Below are positions 1-5,603 of a stretch of 6,337 bases of DNA, one piece after another. Below the pieces are notes generated by a model. That model had not been told where the DNA came from. It worked only from the letters and a program-made list of their open reading frames with translations, and searched no databases. This DNA is from Nitrospinota bacterium (GTDB lineage Bacteria; UBA8248; JACPRG01). The stretch is taken from assembly GCA_030740135.1 (NCBI GenBank), contig JASLXW010000242.1, positions 1 to 6,337 of the forward strand, in the 5' to 3' direction. A program made the position numbers and the translations under genes. The first letter of the stretch is position 1. Each line of letters starts with the position of its first letter.

Positions 1-2
1 GC

Positions 3-431
3 GCTGATTCGGAAAAAAGAGAGCCGTCCGCAAAGGCCGAGGCGGAGCTGCGGATGGCCACGTGCGGCCTCCTGGTCGAGACCGCCATGGCGGACGACAA
101 CCTCTCCCCGGAGGAGTTTCAGAAGATCGTCCAGGTGCTGAAGGGCCGCTTCGACTTGACCGACGCGGGCGTACACGACCTTGTCGAGGCCGCCCGGGAG
201 GCGCGCCGGAAATCCACCGACGTGTGGTCTTTCGCGGCCCAGATGAACGAAGCCCTGACCCGGGAGCGGAAATTCGAGGTCATGGAGATGATCTGGAAGG
301 TGGTCTACGCCGACGGGACGATGGACAAGTTCGAGGATTACATGACGAAAAAGCTGAACCGCCTCCTGCGGATCGACCACAAGACGTTCATCGCGCTCAA
401 GTTGAAAGTGAAATCCGAATTGGAACAATGA
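3..431 (+). CDS. TerB-domain protein, 5'-truncated by window edge
   Basis: This is the C-terminal part of a TerB-like (tellurite resistance TerB/DjlA N-terminal fold) all-helical protein. The first core helix reads LRMATCGLLVETAMADDNLSPEE and a second related block reads MEMIWKVVYADGTMDKFED. This paired 'xADGxxxxxE' layout, with acidic residues after each helix, is typical of the family; some members bind metal there. An ATG at 54 falls inside the first core helix, and the frame stays open to the left edge (17 more codons, rich in A, E and K), so 54 is probably not the true start. The gene begins upstream of the window, probably after a low-complexity linker or another domain. Stand-alone TerB proteins are often housekeeping genes of unknown role, so tellurite resistance should not be assumed. 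No other ter genes are visible. It converges on the aminopeptidase gene. Confidence 0.8.
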   Translation, partial: ADSEKREPSAKAEAELRMATCGLLVETAMADDNLSPEEFQKIVQVLKGRFDLTDAGVHDLVEAAREARRKSTDVWSFAAQMNEALTRERKFEVMEMIWKVVYADGTMDKFEDYMTKKLNRLLRIDHKTFIALKLKVKSELEQ

Positions 432-432
432 G

Positions 433-456
433 CGTCGGGCGGGTGAACGCCCGATG
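433..456 (+). terminator. stem-loop just after the TerB gene
   Basis: The stem TCGGGCG (435-441) pairs with CGCCCGA (448-454) around a 6-nt loop. It extends by a G-U and a C-G pair to 9 bp, and starts 2 nt after the stop codon. No T tract follows, so it is at best a weak or Rho-assisted 3' end, or an RNA-stabilising hairpin. Confidence 0.35.
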
Positions 457-510
457 AGCCGGATCGACGCGGCCCGCCGCGATTCCGTGCGGGGGCCGAT
501 GATTCCACTT

Positions 511-540
511 CCCCCGCTCAAAAGGGAAGCCGGGGGTTTT
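511..540 (+). terminator. candidate terminator for the TerB transcript
   Basis: CCCCCG (511-516) pairs with CGGGGG (531-536) and is followed directly by TTTT (537-540). The loop is long (14 nt). It overlaps the last codons of the convergent aminopeptidase gene. Read on the plus strand, it is the only stem plus T-run between the two convergent genes. Confidence 0.35.
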
Positions 541-1663
541 CACGGCCAACCGGCGACGGCTTCGCACGAAGATTCCCCGGATGGGCCAACCTCTCCAACG
601 CCTCGAAAGGGTCGCCTTCGGCTTCCGCGGCCCGTTTGAGAAGGCCGACCATCTTGACGAGATCCCGGCCGATTCGGTCGAAGATCCTCCGCATCCGGTC
701 CCGGTTCGCGAAGTAAAGCCGGTAGGAAAGAAGGTAGGCGTTGTTCAGCTCGGTCCGCAGCCCGGCGGATTTTTCCTCCCGCCGCAGGCGCCGGGCGAGG
801 GCGGGATGGGTCGCGAGGAATTTTCGGAAGATGTCTTTGCGCCGCGTGAGCTTCTCGGCGTCGGTGCGCTGGCTCCGATAGAGGCGGGAGAGCTCCGCGT
901 AAAGGCCGTCCAGGATTTCCAGAAACCGCTCGCCCTTCGCCAGCCCCTTTTGGTATCGCCCGAGCGCCTTTGAGTCCCGCCCGAATTTTCCCCGCAGGAA
1001 CCGTTTCGCGCCCTCCCGCTCGACGAGGACCGCCGCCTGCTCGTTGAACGGGGCGTTGCCCTTGCGAAAGAACGTGGCGTGGACGGACTCGTGAATCAGG
1101 ACGCCGAGAAAAGATCCCAGGCCGCCCTTCAGCATCGCCGGAACGACCGGGTCGTCGAACCAGCCCAGCGTGCTGTAGGCCCGGACCGTCCGGACATGGG
1201 TGTCCAGCGATTGGGCGCGGAGCCTTCGCGCTTCGTCCGCCGCCCCCGCTTTGGAGAAAAAGCCCTTGTACGGCACGGCGCCGAGTATCGGCCACCACCA
1301 GGTGCGCCGCTTCAAGCGGGTCCGCTCGGCCGCCGTGACGACGAAGACCTCGAGGCGGACCGGGGCGTACTGGATGTAAGCGCCCCCCGGCGTCAAACCG
1401 ATGCGGCGGGAGAATTCCCGGACCTCGGCGACAAGCCCGAGGCGCCTCCTGGCCTCCGGGTCAAGGACCGCCTTCGGATCTTTGAGGACCGCTCCGATGG
1501 GCCGTCTTTGGGAGAGAAGGCCGGCTTGGTTCACCCCGAGCCGGAAGAGGTAGGGAATGGCGTCCGGGGCGCAGCCTTGGATCATCCACAAGGTCAACGC
1601 CGCCCCGGCCAGAGGCAGACTCAGTTTGACGTTGCGTTTTCGGGCGCGTTGAGGGATAGCCAT
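518..1663 (-). CDS. putative lipoprotein zinc aminopeptidase (COG4324 / PF10023 type)
   Basis: The predicted product is 381 aa. A basic N-terminus and hydrophobic stretch end in a lipobox, M-I-Q-G-C, with the lipidated Cys at residue 31 and Ala at +2, which predicts outer-membrane sorting. The body matches the 'predicted aminopeptidase' family: LLSQRRPIGAVL just after the Cys, WWPILGAVPYKGFF, AYSTLGWFDDP, then the metal site HESVH (residues 191-195) followed by FNEQAA (Glu208). HExxH plus NExxA is a gluzincin-like zinc layout. A helical C-terminal half with LNNAYLLSYRLY also fits the family. Family substrates are not established. An upstream ATG at 1747 would add 28 residues but overlaps the preceding TPR gene and places a basic extension before the signal peptide, so the ATG at 1663 is preferred, although neither has a clear Shine-Dalgarno. 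It lies 28 nt after the TPR gene and may be translated from its mRNA. Confidence 0.85.
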   Translation of the reverse strand: MAIPQRARKRNVKLSLPLAGAALTLWMIQGCAPDAIPYLFRLGVNQAGLLSQRRPIGAVLKDPKAVLDPEARRRLGLVAEVREFSRRIGLTPGGAYIQYAPVRLEVFVVTAAERTRLKRRTWWWPILGAVPYKGFFSKAGAADEARRLRAQSLDTHVRTVRAYSTLGWFDDPVVPAMLKGGLGSFLGVLIHESVHATFFRKGNAPFNEQAAVLVEREGAKRFLRGKFGRDSKALGRYQKGLAKGERFLEILDGLYAELSRLYRSQRTDAEKLTRRKDIFRKFLATHPALARRLRREEKSAGLRTELNNAYLLSYRLYFANRDRMRRIFDRIGRDLVKMVGLLKRAAEAEGDPFEALERLAHPGNLRAKPSPVGRENPRLPF

Positions 1664-1691
1664 TTGGCCGAACGGTTGTGAGAAGTGCGCG

Positions 1692-2003
1692 CTAAGGTTT
1701 CTTGTCTTTTTTGAGCGGGTGTTTGGCGCGGGCCTCCACTTCGGCATGGGGCTTGGTGTCGTGTTCGAAGAGGAGCTTTTCCATCGTTTCGCGCAGGGCC
1801 TGGGCCTCCTCCGCGATGTCCAATTCCTCCATGCTCCTCACGGCCAGCGAAAGGGCGTTGTAATTGGCGGGGTACTGGTCCGGACAGACCTCATAGGCCT
1901 CGCGGGCGGACTCCAGCGCCTTCCGGGCGTCCCCGTTCTCCAGTGCGGCCTGTGCGGATTCCAGGTGCACTTTGCTCAATTCCTCGGGTGTTTTGTTCTC
2001 CAT
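1692..2003 (-). CDS. small TPR-repeat protein
   Basis: This is a 103-aa, probably soluble, helical protein with no signal peptide. Residues 9-41 form a recognisable tetratricopeptide repeat: ENGD at the turn, then A29-L-E-S-A33-R-E-A36 and P41, matching the consensus spacing Ala20, small24, Ala27, Pro32. A second, degenerate repeat follows (residues 46-79), then a highly charged Lys-rich tail. Such proteins normally act as protein-binding scaffolds; the partner is unknown. An ATG at 2048 would add 15 residues, but the ATG at 2003 has a near-ideal Shine-Dalgarno, AGGAG with a 6-nt spacer, and is chosen. The gene lies between the SirB1-like gene (183 nt upstream) and the lipoprotein aminopeptidase (28 nt downstream), all on one strand. 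Confidence 0.75.
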   Translation of the reverse strand: MENKTPEELSKVHLESAQAALENGDARKALESAREAYEVCPDQYPANYNALSLAVRSMEELDIAEEAQALRETMEKLLFEHDTKPHAEVEARAKHPLKKDKKP

Positions 2004-2009
2004 CGTTTT

Positions 2010-2014
2010 CTCCT
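2010..2014 (-). promoter_or_regulatory. ribosome binding site of the TPR gene
   Basis: AGGAG, six bases before the ATG at 2003. It decides the start in favour of 2003 over the in-frame ATG at 2048. Confidence 0.75.
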
Positions 2015-2110
2015 GCGAACCGGGGGCCGGCCCCTTTCGGCGGGACATCTCGTTCCGCTTCTCTCACGGTCAACGGGGCGGAATCCCGGTTCTCGGAATC
2101 TCCAATTCAA

Positions 2111-2126
2111 GGGGATAGAGATCCCC
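2111..2126 (-). other. intergenic stem-loop between SirB1-like and TPR genes
   Basis: GGGGAT (2111-2116) and ATCCCC (2121-2126) form a perfect 6-bp stem with a 4-nt loop. On the minus strand it is followed by TTGAATTGG, only weakly T-rich. It lies 60 nt after the SirB1-like stop. It could be a weak terminator or processing site separating the two cistrons. The rest of the 183-nt gap shows no convincing promoter. Confidence 0.3.
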
Positions 2127-2186
2127 GGTGGGTGTTCCGTTGGGCCGCTTGATATGGATCGCGCTGTGTTTTCCCCTGTGCGCGGC

Positions 2187-3068
2187 TCAGGCGTCCGAAG
2201 GACCGGCGGACTCGAGGATGCCGATCCACGCGATCAGCCGCTCCGTTTTTTGCGCGGGACCGGAGGCGCCGTAGATCGTCGCCAGGTTCCGGCACATCCG
2301 CGCAAGGATGTGGCGGCTGTTCACCGGCGTGTCCAGCTCGCGCCGGACGACATGCCCCATGGACCGGAGAAACGCCGCACACTCTTTCCGGGTCAGGTTC
2401 CTTCCGCCGTGAAAGGCGTCGATGTAAACGGGGTCCATCCCCGCCCGGTCCCTTCGGTATCGCAGAAGGAAATGCCCCGGAGCGGCGATCCCCTCGAAAG
2501 GGAGACCCACGCGCCGGGAGATCAACAGGTAAAGCGAAGCCAGGCTGATGGGAATTCCGAGGCCGCGGTCCAGGAGGCAGTTGATGTAGCTGTTTTCCGC
2601 TTCGTGATACCCCTGGACGTTGCCGCGAAATTCCTTCTCGAAATGGATATATCGCTGGAAGACCTTGAGGGCGTCGAGGTCCCTGACGCCCCGGAGGAGC
2701 GGGTCCAGGTCGGCGGCCATCTCATCCAGTCTCCGGCGGTAGGCCCCTTCGTCCAGGCCGGGATATTCCAGCTTCGTCAACAGGAACCACCCCTCCTCCA
2801 GGTCATGCTCGGGCCGGCCCGAGGCGACCCAATTTCTGAAGCTGTCCGTCAGGGTTTCGGCATGAAGTTTGGCGAGGACCTCCCGCGCCCTCATCCGGAC
2901 GAGGGAGCTGTCGCCTCCCTCCGCCGCTTTCCACAGGGAATCGCGCGTCTCCCCGCCCAGCTTGAGCAGTTGCTTTTCGACGGGCGGCCAGACACACGGG
3001 TCCGGGTCGCCCATCAGGGAGATGAGCGCGTCAATCGGGGCGGAAGGGGTTTCGGATTGATTCGGCAT
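2187..3068 (-). CDS. SirB1-family transglutaminase-like protein with HEAT-like N-terminus
   Basis: This 293-aa protein is predicted cytoplasmic. Residues about 11-70 look like HEAT-type helical repeats (DPDPCVWPPVEKQLLKLG). Residues about 88-235 are the Transglut_core2 (SirB1/YchA-type) domain: EYPGLDEGAY, FRGNVQGYHEAENSYINCLL, GIPISLASLYLLISRRVGLP, GHFLLRY (His199), YIDAFHGG (Asp217) and LTRKEC. His and Asp of a transglutaminase-like triad are in place. The expected Cys position appears to be Ser175 in GIPISLA, as is usual in this family, so catalysis is doubtful. Residues 251-285 form one TPR-like helical hairpin (ILARMCRNLATIY) and the protein then ends, short of the longer TPR tail seen in many homologues. 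The start has SD-like GGAAGGAAAGG about 9 nt upstream. The biochemical function of the family is unknown. Confidence 0.85.
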   Translation of the reverse strand: MPNQSETPSAPIDALISLMGDPDPCVWPPVEKQLLKLGGETRDSLWKAAEGGDSSLVRMRAREVLAKLHAETLTDSFRNWVASGRPEHDLEEGWFLLTKLEYPGLDEGAYRRRLDEMAADLDPLLRGVRDLDALKVFQRYIHFEKEFRGNVQGYHEAENSYINCLLDRGLGIPISLASLYLLISRRVGLPFEGIAAPGHFLLRYRRDRAGMDPVYIDAFHGGRNLTRKECAAFLRSMGHVVRRELDTPVNSRHILARMCRNLATIYGASGPAQKTERLIAWIGILESAGPSDA

Positions 3069-3090
3069 CCGGGACGGCCTTTCCTTCCGA

Positions 3091-3282
3091 TCAGCGGGAG
3101 CCTTGATTCGGGCCGGGCGCGGCCGGGGGGACGCCCCCCGGGGCCGGGCGATTTCGGCGCGGGTCCGATTCCGAGTAGAGGACCCGGACCCTGTCCCCCA
3201 ATCGGAGGGCGCCGCCGCCGGCCAAAAAAACGCGCCGCTGGCGGCGGTTGAGCTTCGGAGTGGGAAGCGCGCCTCTCGTCAC
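3091..3282 (-). CDS. possible small basic hypothetical protein
   Basis: This is a 63-codon ORF with a GTG start and SD-like GGAAG six bases upstream. It ends 22 nt before the SirB1-like ATG, and that gap holds the next gene's ribosome binding site. The codon positions have GC of roughly 76, 65 and 83 percent, a real-gene pattern in a GC-rich genome. The protein has a basic N-terminal half (KLNRRQRRVF), a strand-like segment (ALRLGDRVRVLYSE) and a Pro/Gly-rich tail. No family is recognised. Against it, the tail is low-complexity and coincides with a strong GC hairpin (3123-3141), and the ORF may be chance in a GC-rich leader. A second frame on the same strand (TTG at 3346) overlaps it but has weaker codon bias. 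It may instead be an upstream ORF regulating the SirB1-like gene. Confidence 0.35.
   Translation of the reverse strand: MTRGALPTPKLNRRQRRVFLAGGGALRLGDRVRVLYSESDPRRNRPAPGGVPPAAPGPNQGSR
3123..3141. other. GC hairpin within the small ORF tail
   Basis: CCGGGGGG (3123-3130) and CCCCCCGG (3134-3141) are perfect complements around a 3-nt loop, giving an 8-bp all-GC stem about 55-70 nt before the SirB1-like start codon. It has no T tract. It could be a structured leader element or a chance product of Pro/Gly codons. Confidence 0.4.
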
Positions 3283-3310
3283 CCGTTTCTTCCGGACCGT
3301 TTTTTGTGAG

Positions 3311-3344
3311 GAATTCCCGGAGGGAAAGCCCTCGACCGGGATTC
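3311..3344 (-). promoter_or_regulatory. leader stem-loop downstream of the 3405 promoter
   Basis: On the minus strand GAAT-CCCG-gtc-GAGGG-cttt-CCCTC-CGGG-a-ATTC folds into a 13-bp stem with a 4-nt loop, a 3-nt bulge on one side and a 1-nt bulge on the other. It sits in the untranslated leader between the extended -10 promoter and the GTG of the small ORF. No T tract follows (CTCACAAAAAA), so it is not a standard terminator. It may stabilise the mRNA or be part of a regulatory leader. Confidence 0.45.
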
Positions 3345-3404
3345 AAAGGTCCGCACCCGCAACCCCCGGCGGCCGGGCGCCCCCGTGTCTCGATAAACGC
3401 CCCG

Positions 3405-3413
3405 ATTATACCA
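3405..3413 (-). promoter_or_regulatory. extended -10 promoter for the SirB1-like transcript
   Basis: The minus strand carries TGGTATAAT, a perfect TATAAT (3405-3410) with the TGn extension (3411-3413). No good -35 box lies 16-18 nt upstream, as is common for extended -10 promoters. The transcript would start near 3398, giving a leader of about 115 nt to the small ORF or about 330 nt to the SirB1-like ATG. It lies in the 176-nt gap after the serine protease gene, where a new promoter is expected. Confidence 0.6.
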
Positions 3414-3458
3414 CGGGATCGAAGAATCTTTGGGAAAGGGGTTGGAACGGCGGCTGGT

Positions 3459-4367
3459 TCAGGGGAGGTTGCGGTCGGCCGTGCGGATGCGTCCGATGTA
3501 TGGACGGATTTTCTCCAGGATGGAGTTGATCCGGATGACCCAGCCGAGCCGTTGGCCCGTCAGAAAGGTGCCTTGCGTCAGACCGACCAGCTCGAATTGT
3601 CCGTCGCGGATGGCGATGGCGGGCGTCCCGCTGTCGCCCGGGTTCAGGCCGTTGCTGACCATAAAGGCGTTGGCGGGAACGGCGTTGATGACGTTGAGCC
3701 GCTCGGGGGCCCTGACGGTGCTGACGATCCCCTCGCGGACGTTGAACCCCATGTTCATCGGATTGCCCACCACGTAGATGAAATTGCCGATGTGCAGCTC
3801 GTCGCTGTTGCCGATCTCGTAGGGGAAGCTGGGAAGCTCCAGCCCGTCGGGGAGGCGGAACAGGGCGACGTCGGTGTGCCGGCCTCTCAAGAGGCCGTGA
3901 AGGCGGTGGGGCTCCCCGTTCACGAAGATGAAGGTCTCTTGCTTCGTCCTCCGGACGGATATCGGGCTTTTCCCCTGGGTGGATTTGAGTTCGAGGGTGT
4001 AGTTGGATACGGCGTGGTCCACGGTGAGCACGTAGCGATCGAAAAGGACGACCCCTGTGGCCTGGCTGGCCGTGCGCACCACTTGGCCGTTGTTCATTTC
4101 GAATTCCGCGATCGATTTCAAGATGAACATCGAGCGGAGAATCCGATCAAGATTGACCTTTTTCCCATCGACGAGGAAGGTGTTGTAGTCGTAACCTCCA
4201 TCGCTTCTCAGGCTGGCAAGCTTGCCTTCCAGCCGGGTTTCGAGCTCGCTCAGGGAAGGGTTGGAAACAACGCAACCGGAGATTGCGGTCATCAACAAGC
4301 CCGCCCTGAGTAGGGCGCCGGTCCAGCCGCGGAGCTCCGTAAATCTCAATCGGCGGTGATATCGCAT
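3459..4367 (-). CDS. lipid-anchored trypsin-like serine protease
   Basis: The predicted product is 302 aa. The N-terminus is basic with a hydrophobic stretch ending in an I-S-G-C lipobox (Cys32, Val at +2), so outer-membrane lipoprotein export is predicted. A roughly 80-residue linker leads to a chymotrypsin-fold domain with a full triad: His118 in VLTVDHAVS, Asp166 in HTDVALFRLP, and Ser246 in NPGDSGTPAI. The strand ATGVVLFDRYVLT is the usual segment before the catalytic His. There is no PDZ domain, unlike DegP/HtrA, so it resembles a minimal Trypsin_2 (S1-type) protease; substrate unknown. An open frame extends to 4586, but the added 73 residues lie in AT-richer intergenic sequence, show no coding character and would bury the signal peptide. 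The ATG at 4367 is preceded by GGGGGA about 9 nt away. Third-position GC looks lower than in its neighbours. Confidence 0.85.
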   Translation of the reverse strand: MRYHRRLRFTELRGWTGALLRAGLLMTAISGCVVSNPSLSELETRLEGKLASLRSDGGYDYNTFLVDGKKVNLDRILRSMFILKSIAEFEMNNGQVVRTASQATGVVLFDRYVLTVDHAVSNYTLELKSTQGKSPISVRRTKQETFIFVNGEPHRLHGLLRGRHTDVALFRLPDGLELPSFPYEIGNSDELHIGNFIYVVGNPMNMGFNVREGIVSTVRAPERLNVINAVPANAFMVSNGLNPGDSGTPAIAIRDGQFELVGLTQGTFLTGQRLGWVIRINSILEKIRPYIGRIRTADRNLP

Positions 4368-4605
4368 GTAATGATATCCCCCAACCAAATACAGGGGTAA
4401 CAATTTCTTTTCCTTTGTAGGCACGCAAATCATGTGCCATGTGATTCTGTCTGGGTGATCAACTGATAACAGAAGAAGGCGGGTTAGGTGAAGAATCCGG
4501 TATCCGTTCCTTCGGAAACAGCGGGGCCCGTTATTGACGGACGATGGCAATGGGGGAAACCGACTTGTTGAATGATCAAAACGCACTCATCACCCGCGCG
4601 CATCC

Positions 4606-4632
4606 TTGACTTTTCAGGGACCGGATGATAAC
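4606..4632 (+). promoter_or_regulatory. candidate yebC promoter
   Basis: TTGACT (4606-4611) is a strong -35 match. GATAAC (4627-4632) is a 4/6 match to -10, but the 15-bp spacer is short. The start of transcription would be near 4639, giving a leader of about 70 nt. Confidence 0.35.
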
Positions 4633-4693
4633 TGGATTTCATTCTCCGTCTTGTGAACGGCGCTTCGTGAAAGGATGATTCTTTTCTCTGGCG

Positions 4694-4700
4694 GGAGGGG
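4694..4700 (+). promoter_or_regulatory. ribosome binding site of yebC
   Basis: GGAGGGG lies 9 nt before the GTG start at 4710. It supports the GTG, which also gives the canonical YebC N-terminus MSGHSKW. Confidence 0.65.
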
Positions 4701-4709
4701 TCGAGGGTC

Positions 4710-5459
4710 GTGTCCGGGCATTCAAAGTGGTCCAGCATCAAGCACAAAAAAGCGGCAACGGACGCCAAGCGGGGGAAGGTTTTCACCAAGTTGATCAAGG
4801 AGATCACCGTATCGGCCCGGATGGGCGGAAAGGATCCCGACGCCAATCCGAGGCTTCGCACGGCGATCGCCGCGGCCAAGGCCGCCAACATGCCCCAGGA
4901 CAACATCGAGCGGGCCATCCTGAAGGGCGCGGGCGGGCTCGAGGGCGTTATGTACGAAGAAGTGACCTACGAGGGCTATGGGCCGGGCGGGGTCGCCGTT
5001 ATGATCCACGTCCTGACGGACAACCGGAACCGGACCGTAGCGGAAATTCGCCACCTCTTTTCCAAGAACGACGGAAACCTGGGCGAGACCGGGGTGGTGG
5101 CGTGGATGTTCGAGATGAAGGGCGTTATTCTCATCGATGCCGACCGTGCGGATGAGGACCGGCTGATGGAAATCGCCCTGGAGGTCGGCGCGGAGGACCT
5201 CAAGACGGAAGATGGGTGCTTCGAGGTCACGACCGACCCCGAGTTGTTCGAGACCGTCCGGGACACGCTGACCGGACAGGGCATCCCCCTGGCCTCCGCG
5301 GAGCAGACGATGGTCCCCCAGAGCACGGTCGCGCTCGACGCCGAAAAAGCCCGACAGGTCCTCAGACTGATGGACGCCCTGGAAGATCAAGATGACGTCC
5401 AGAACGTCTACTCCAACTTCGACATCCCGGACGCCGTGATGGAGGAGGTGGGGGCCTGA
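4710..5459 (+). CDS. yebC: YebC/PmpR family protein (TACO1 family)
   Basis: This 249-aa protein is full length for the family. It opens with the invariant [16 protein letters not shown], then [13 protein letters not shown], a [19 protein letters not shown] helical segment, and the central [19 protein letters not shown] and [19 protein letters not shown] motifs. The C-terminal domain ends with YSNFDIPD. Members were first described as DNA-binding regulators (PmpR); the mitochondrial homologue TACO1 and later bacterial work link the family to translation, including relief of ribosome stalling at proline-rich stretches. It starts at GTG. The usual neighbour ruvC is not next to it: the downstream gene is convergent. 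It is apparently monocistronic, with a stem-loop 11 nt after the stop. Confidence 0.97.
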   Translation: MSGHSKWSSIKHKKAATDAKRGKVFTKLIKEITVSARMGGKDPDANPRLRTAIAAAKAANMPQDNIERAILKGAGGLEGVMYEEVTYEGYGPGGVAVMIHVLTDNRNRTVAEIRHLFSKNDGNLGETGVVAWMFEMKGVILIDADRADEDRLMEIALEVGAEDLKTEDGCFEVTTDPELFETVRDTLTGQGIPLASAEQTMVPQSTVALDAEKARQVLRLMDALEDQDDVQNVYSNFDIPDAVMEEVGA

Positions 5460-5470
5460 GCGCTTTCCCG

Positions 5471-5502
5471 CTCATGGTTCGACGCCACCCGCCGAACCTG
5501 AG
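5471..5502 (+). terminator. candidate yebC terminator hairpin
   Basis: CTCA-t-GGTTCG (5471-5481) pairs with CGAACC-TGAG (5493-5502), giving 10 bp with one bulged T and an 11-nt loop, 11 nt after the stop codon. The following sequence ATCGGCCTTCTGTTTCC is pyrimidine-rich but lacks a continuous T run. Confidence 0.45.
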
Positions 5503-5548
5503 ATCGGCCTTCTGTTTCCAAGCGATCCAAAGGGGTTTTCTCGGTGGT

Positions 5549-5573
5549 CGCCGGAGAATGAAATTCTCCGGCG
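5549..5573. terminator. perfect 11-bp intergenic palindrome, possible bidirectional terminator
   Basis: CGCCGGAGAAT (5549-5559) and ATTCTCCGGCG (5563-5573) form a flawless 11-bp stem with a 3-nt loop. It sits between the convergent yebC and LVIVD genes, 31 nt beyond the latter's stop. Neither side has a T tract, so it may be a Rho-assisted 3' end, an mRNA-stabilising element or one copy of a dispersed palindromic repeat. Confidence 0.5.
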
Positions 5574-5603
5574 CAATCGCCCCGCCGGCCGGCTGCGCCG
5601 GGG

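Larger units (their letters stand above)
4368..4709. other. divergent intergenic region between protease and yebC
   Basis: This 342-bp stretch has no supported gene. The part next to the protease (about 4370-4460) is markedly more AT-rich than the rest of the window, as expected for a promoter zone, but no -35/-10 pair for the protease could be placed with confidence. The yebC side holds a candidate promoter (4606-4632) and the yebC ribosome binding site. No tRNA, riboswitch or strong hairpin was recognised. A 27-codon ORF from GTG 4488 has no third-position GC bias. Confidence 0.6.

Noticed and set aside
54..431. Tellurite-resistance function for the TerB-domain gene
   Set aside because: No other ter genes are visible and TerB folds are common in unrelated housekeeping proteins.
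2047..2076. TTGACC followed 17 nt later by AGATGT as a promoter for the TPR gene
   Set aside because: The -10 matches consensus at only one position.
1719..3251. 510-codon plus-strand open frame opposite the SirB1-like and TPR genes
   Set aside because: It is antisense to genes with clear families, has no recognisable domain and reflects high GC with biased codons on the other strand.
3289..3298. Minus-strand GGTCCGGAAG resembling part of the signal recognition particle RNA loop
   Set aside because: The match stops after ten bases: the GGAAGCAGCC continuation and flanking stem are missing.
3336..3352. Minus-strand GGACCTTTGAATCCCGG resembling a tRNA T-arm
   Set aside because: The 5-bp stem with a 7-nt TTC loop does not form, and there is no acceptor stem, anticodon arm or CCA end.
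3306..4313. 335-codon plus-strand frame opposite the serine protease
   Set aside because: It is the mirror of a protein with an intact catalytic triad; no motif of its own.
4488..4571. 27-codon ORF upstream of yebC, ending WQWGKPTC
   Set aside because: Third-position GC is about half, unlike real genes here; the SD is weak and it lies upstream of the candidate yebC promoter, so it is not a convincing leader peptide.
4368..4586. N-terminal extension of the serine protease to 4586
   Set aside because: It places 73 residues of non-coding character before a good lipoprotein signal peptide; the ATG at 4367 has a G-rich SD-like sequence.
4484..4918. 144-codon minus-strand frame with a hydrophobic N-terminus overlapping the yebC start
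   Set aside because: Its hydrophobic part is the antisense of conserved yebC codons; no SD and no family.
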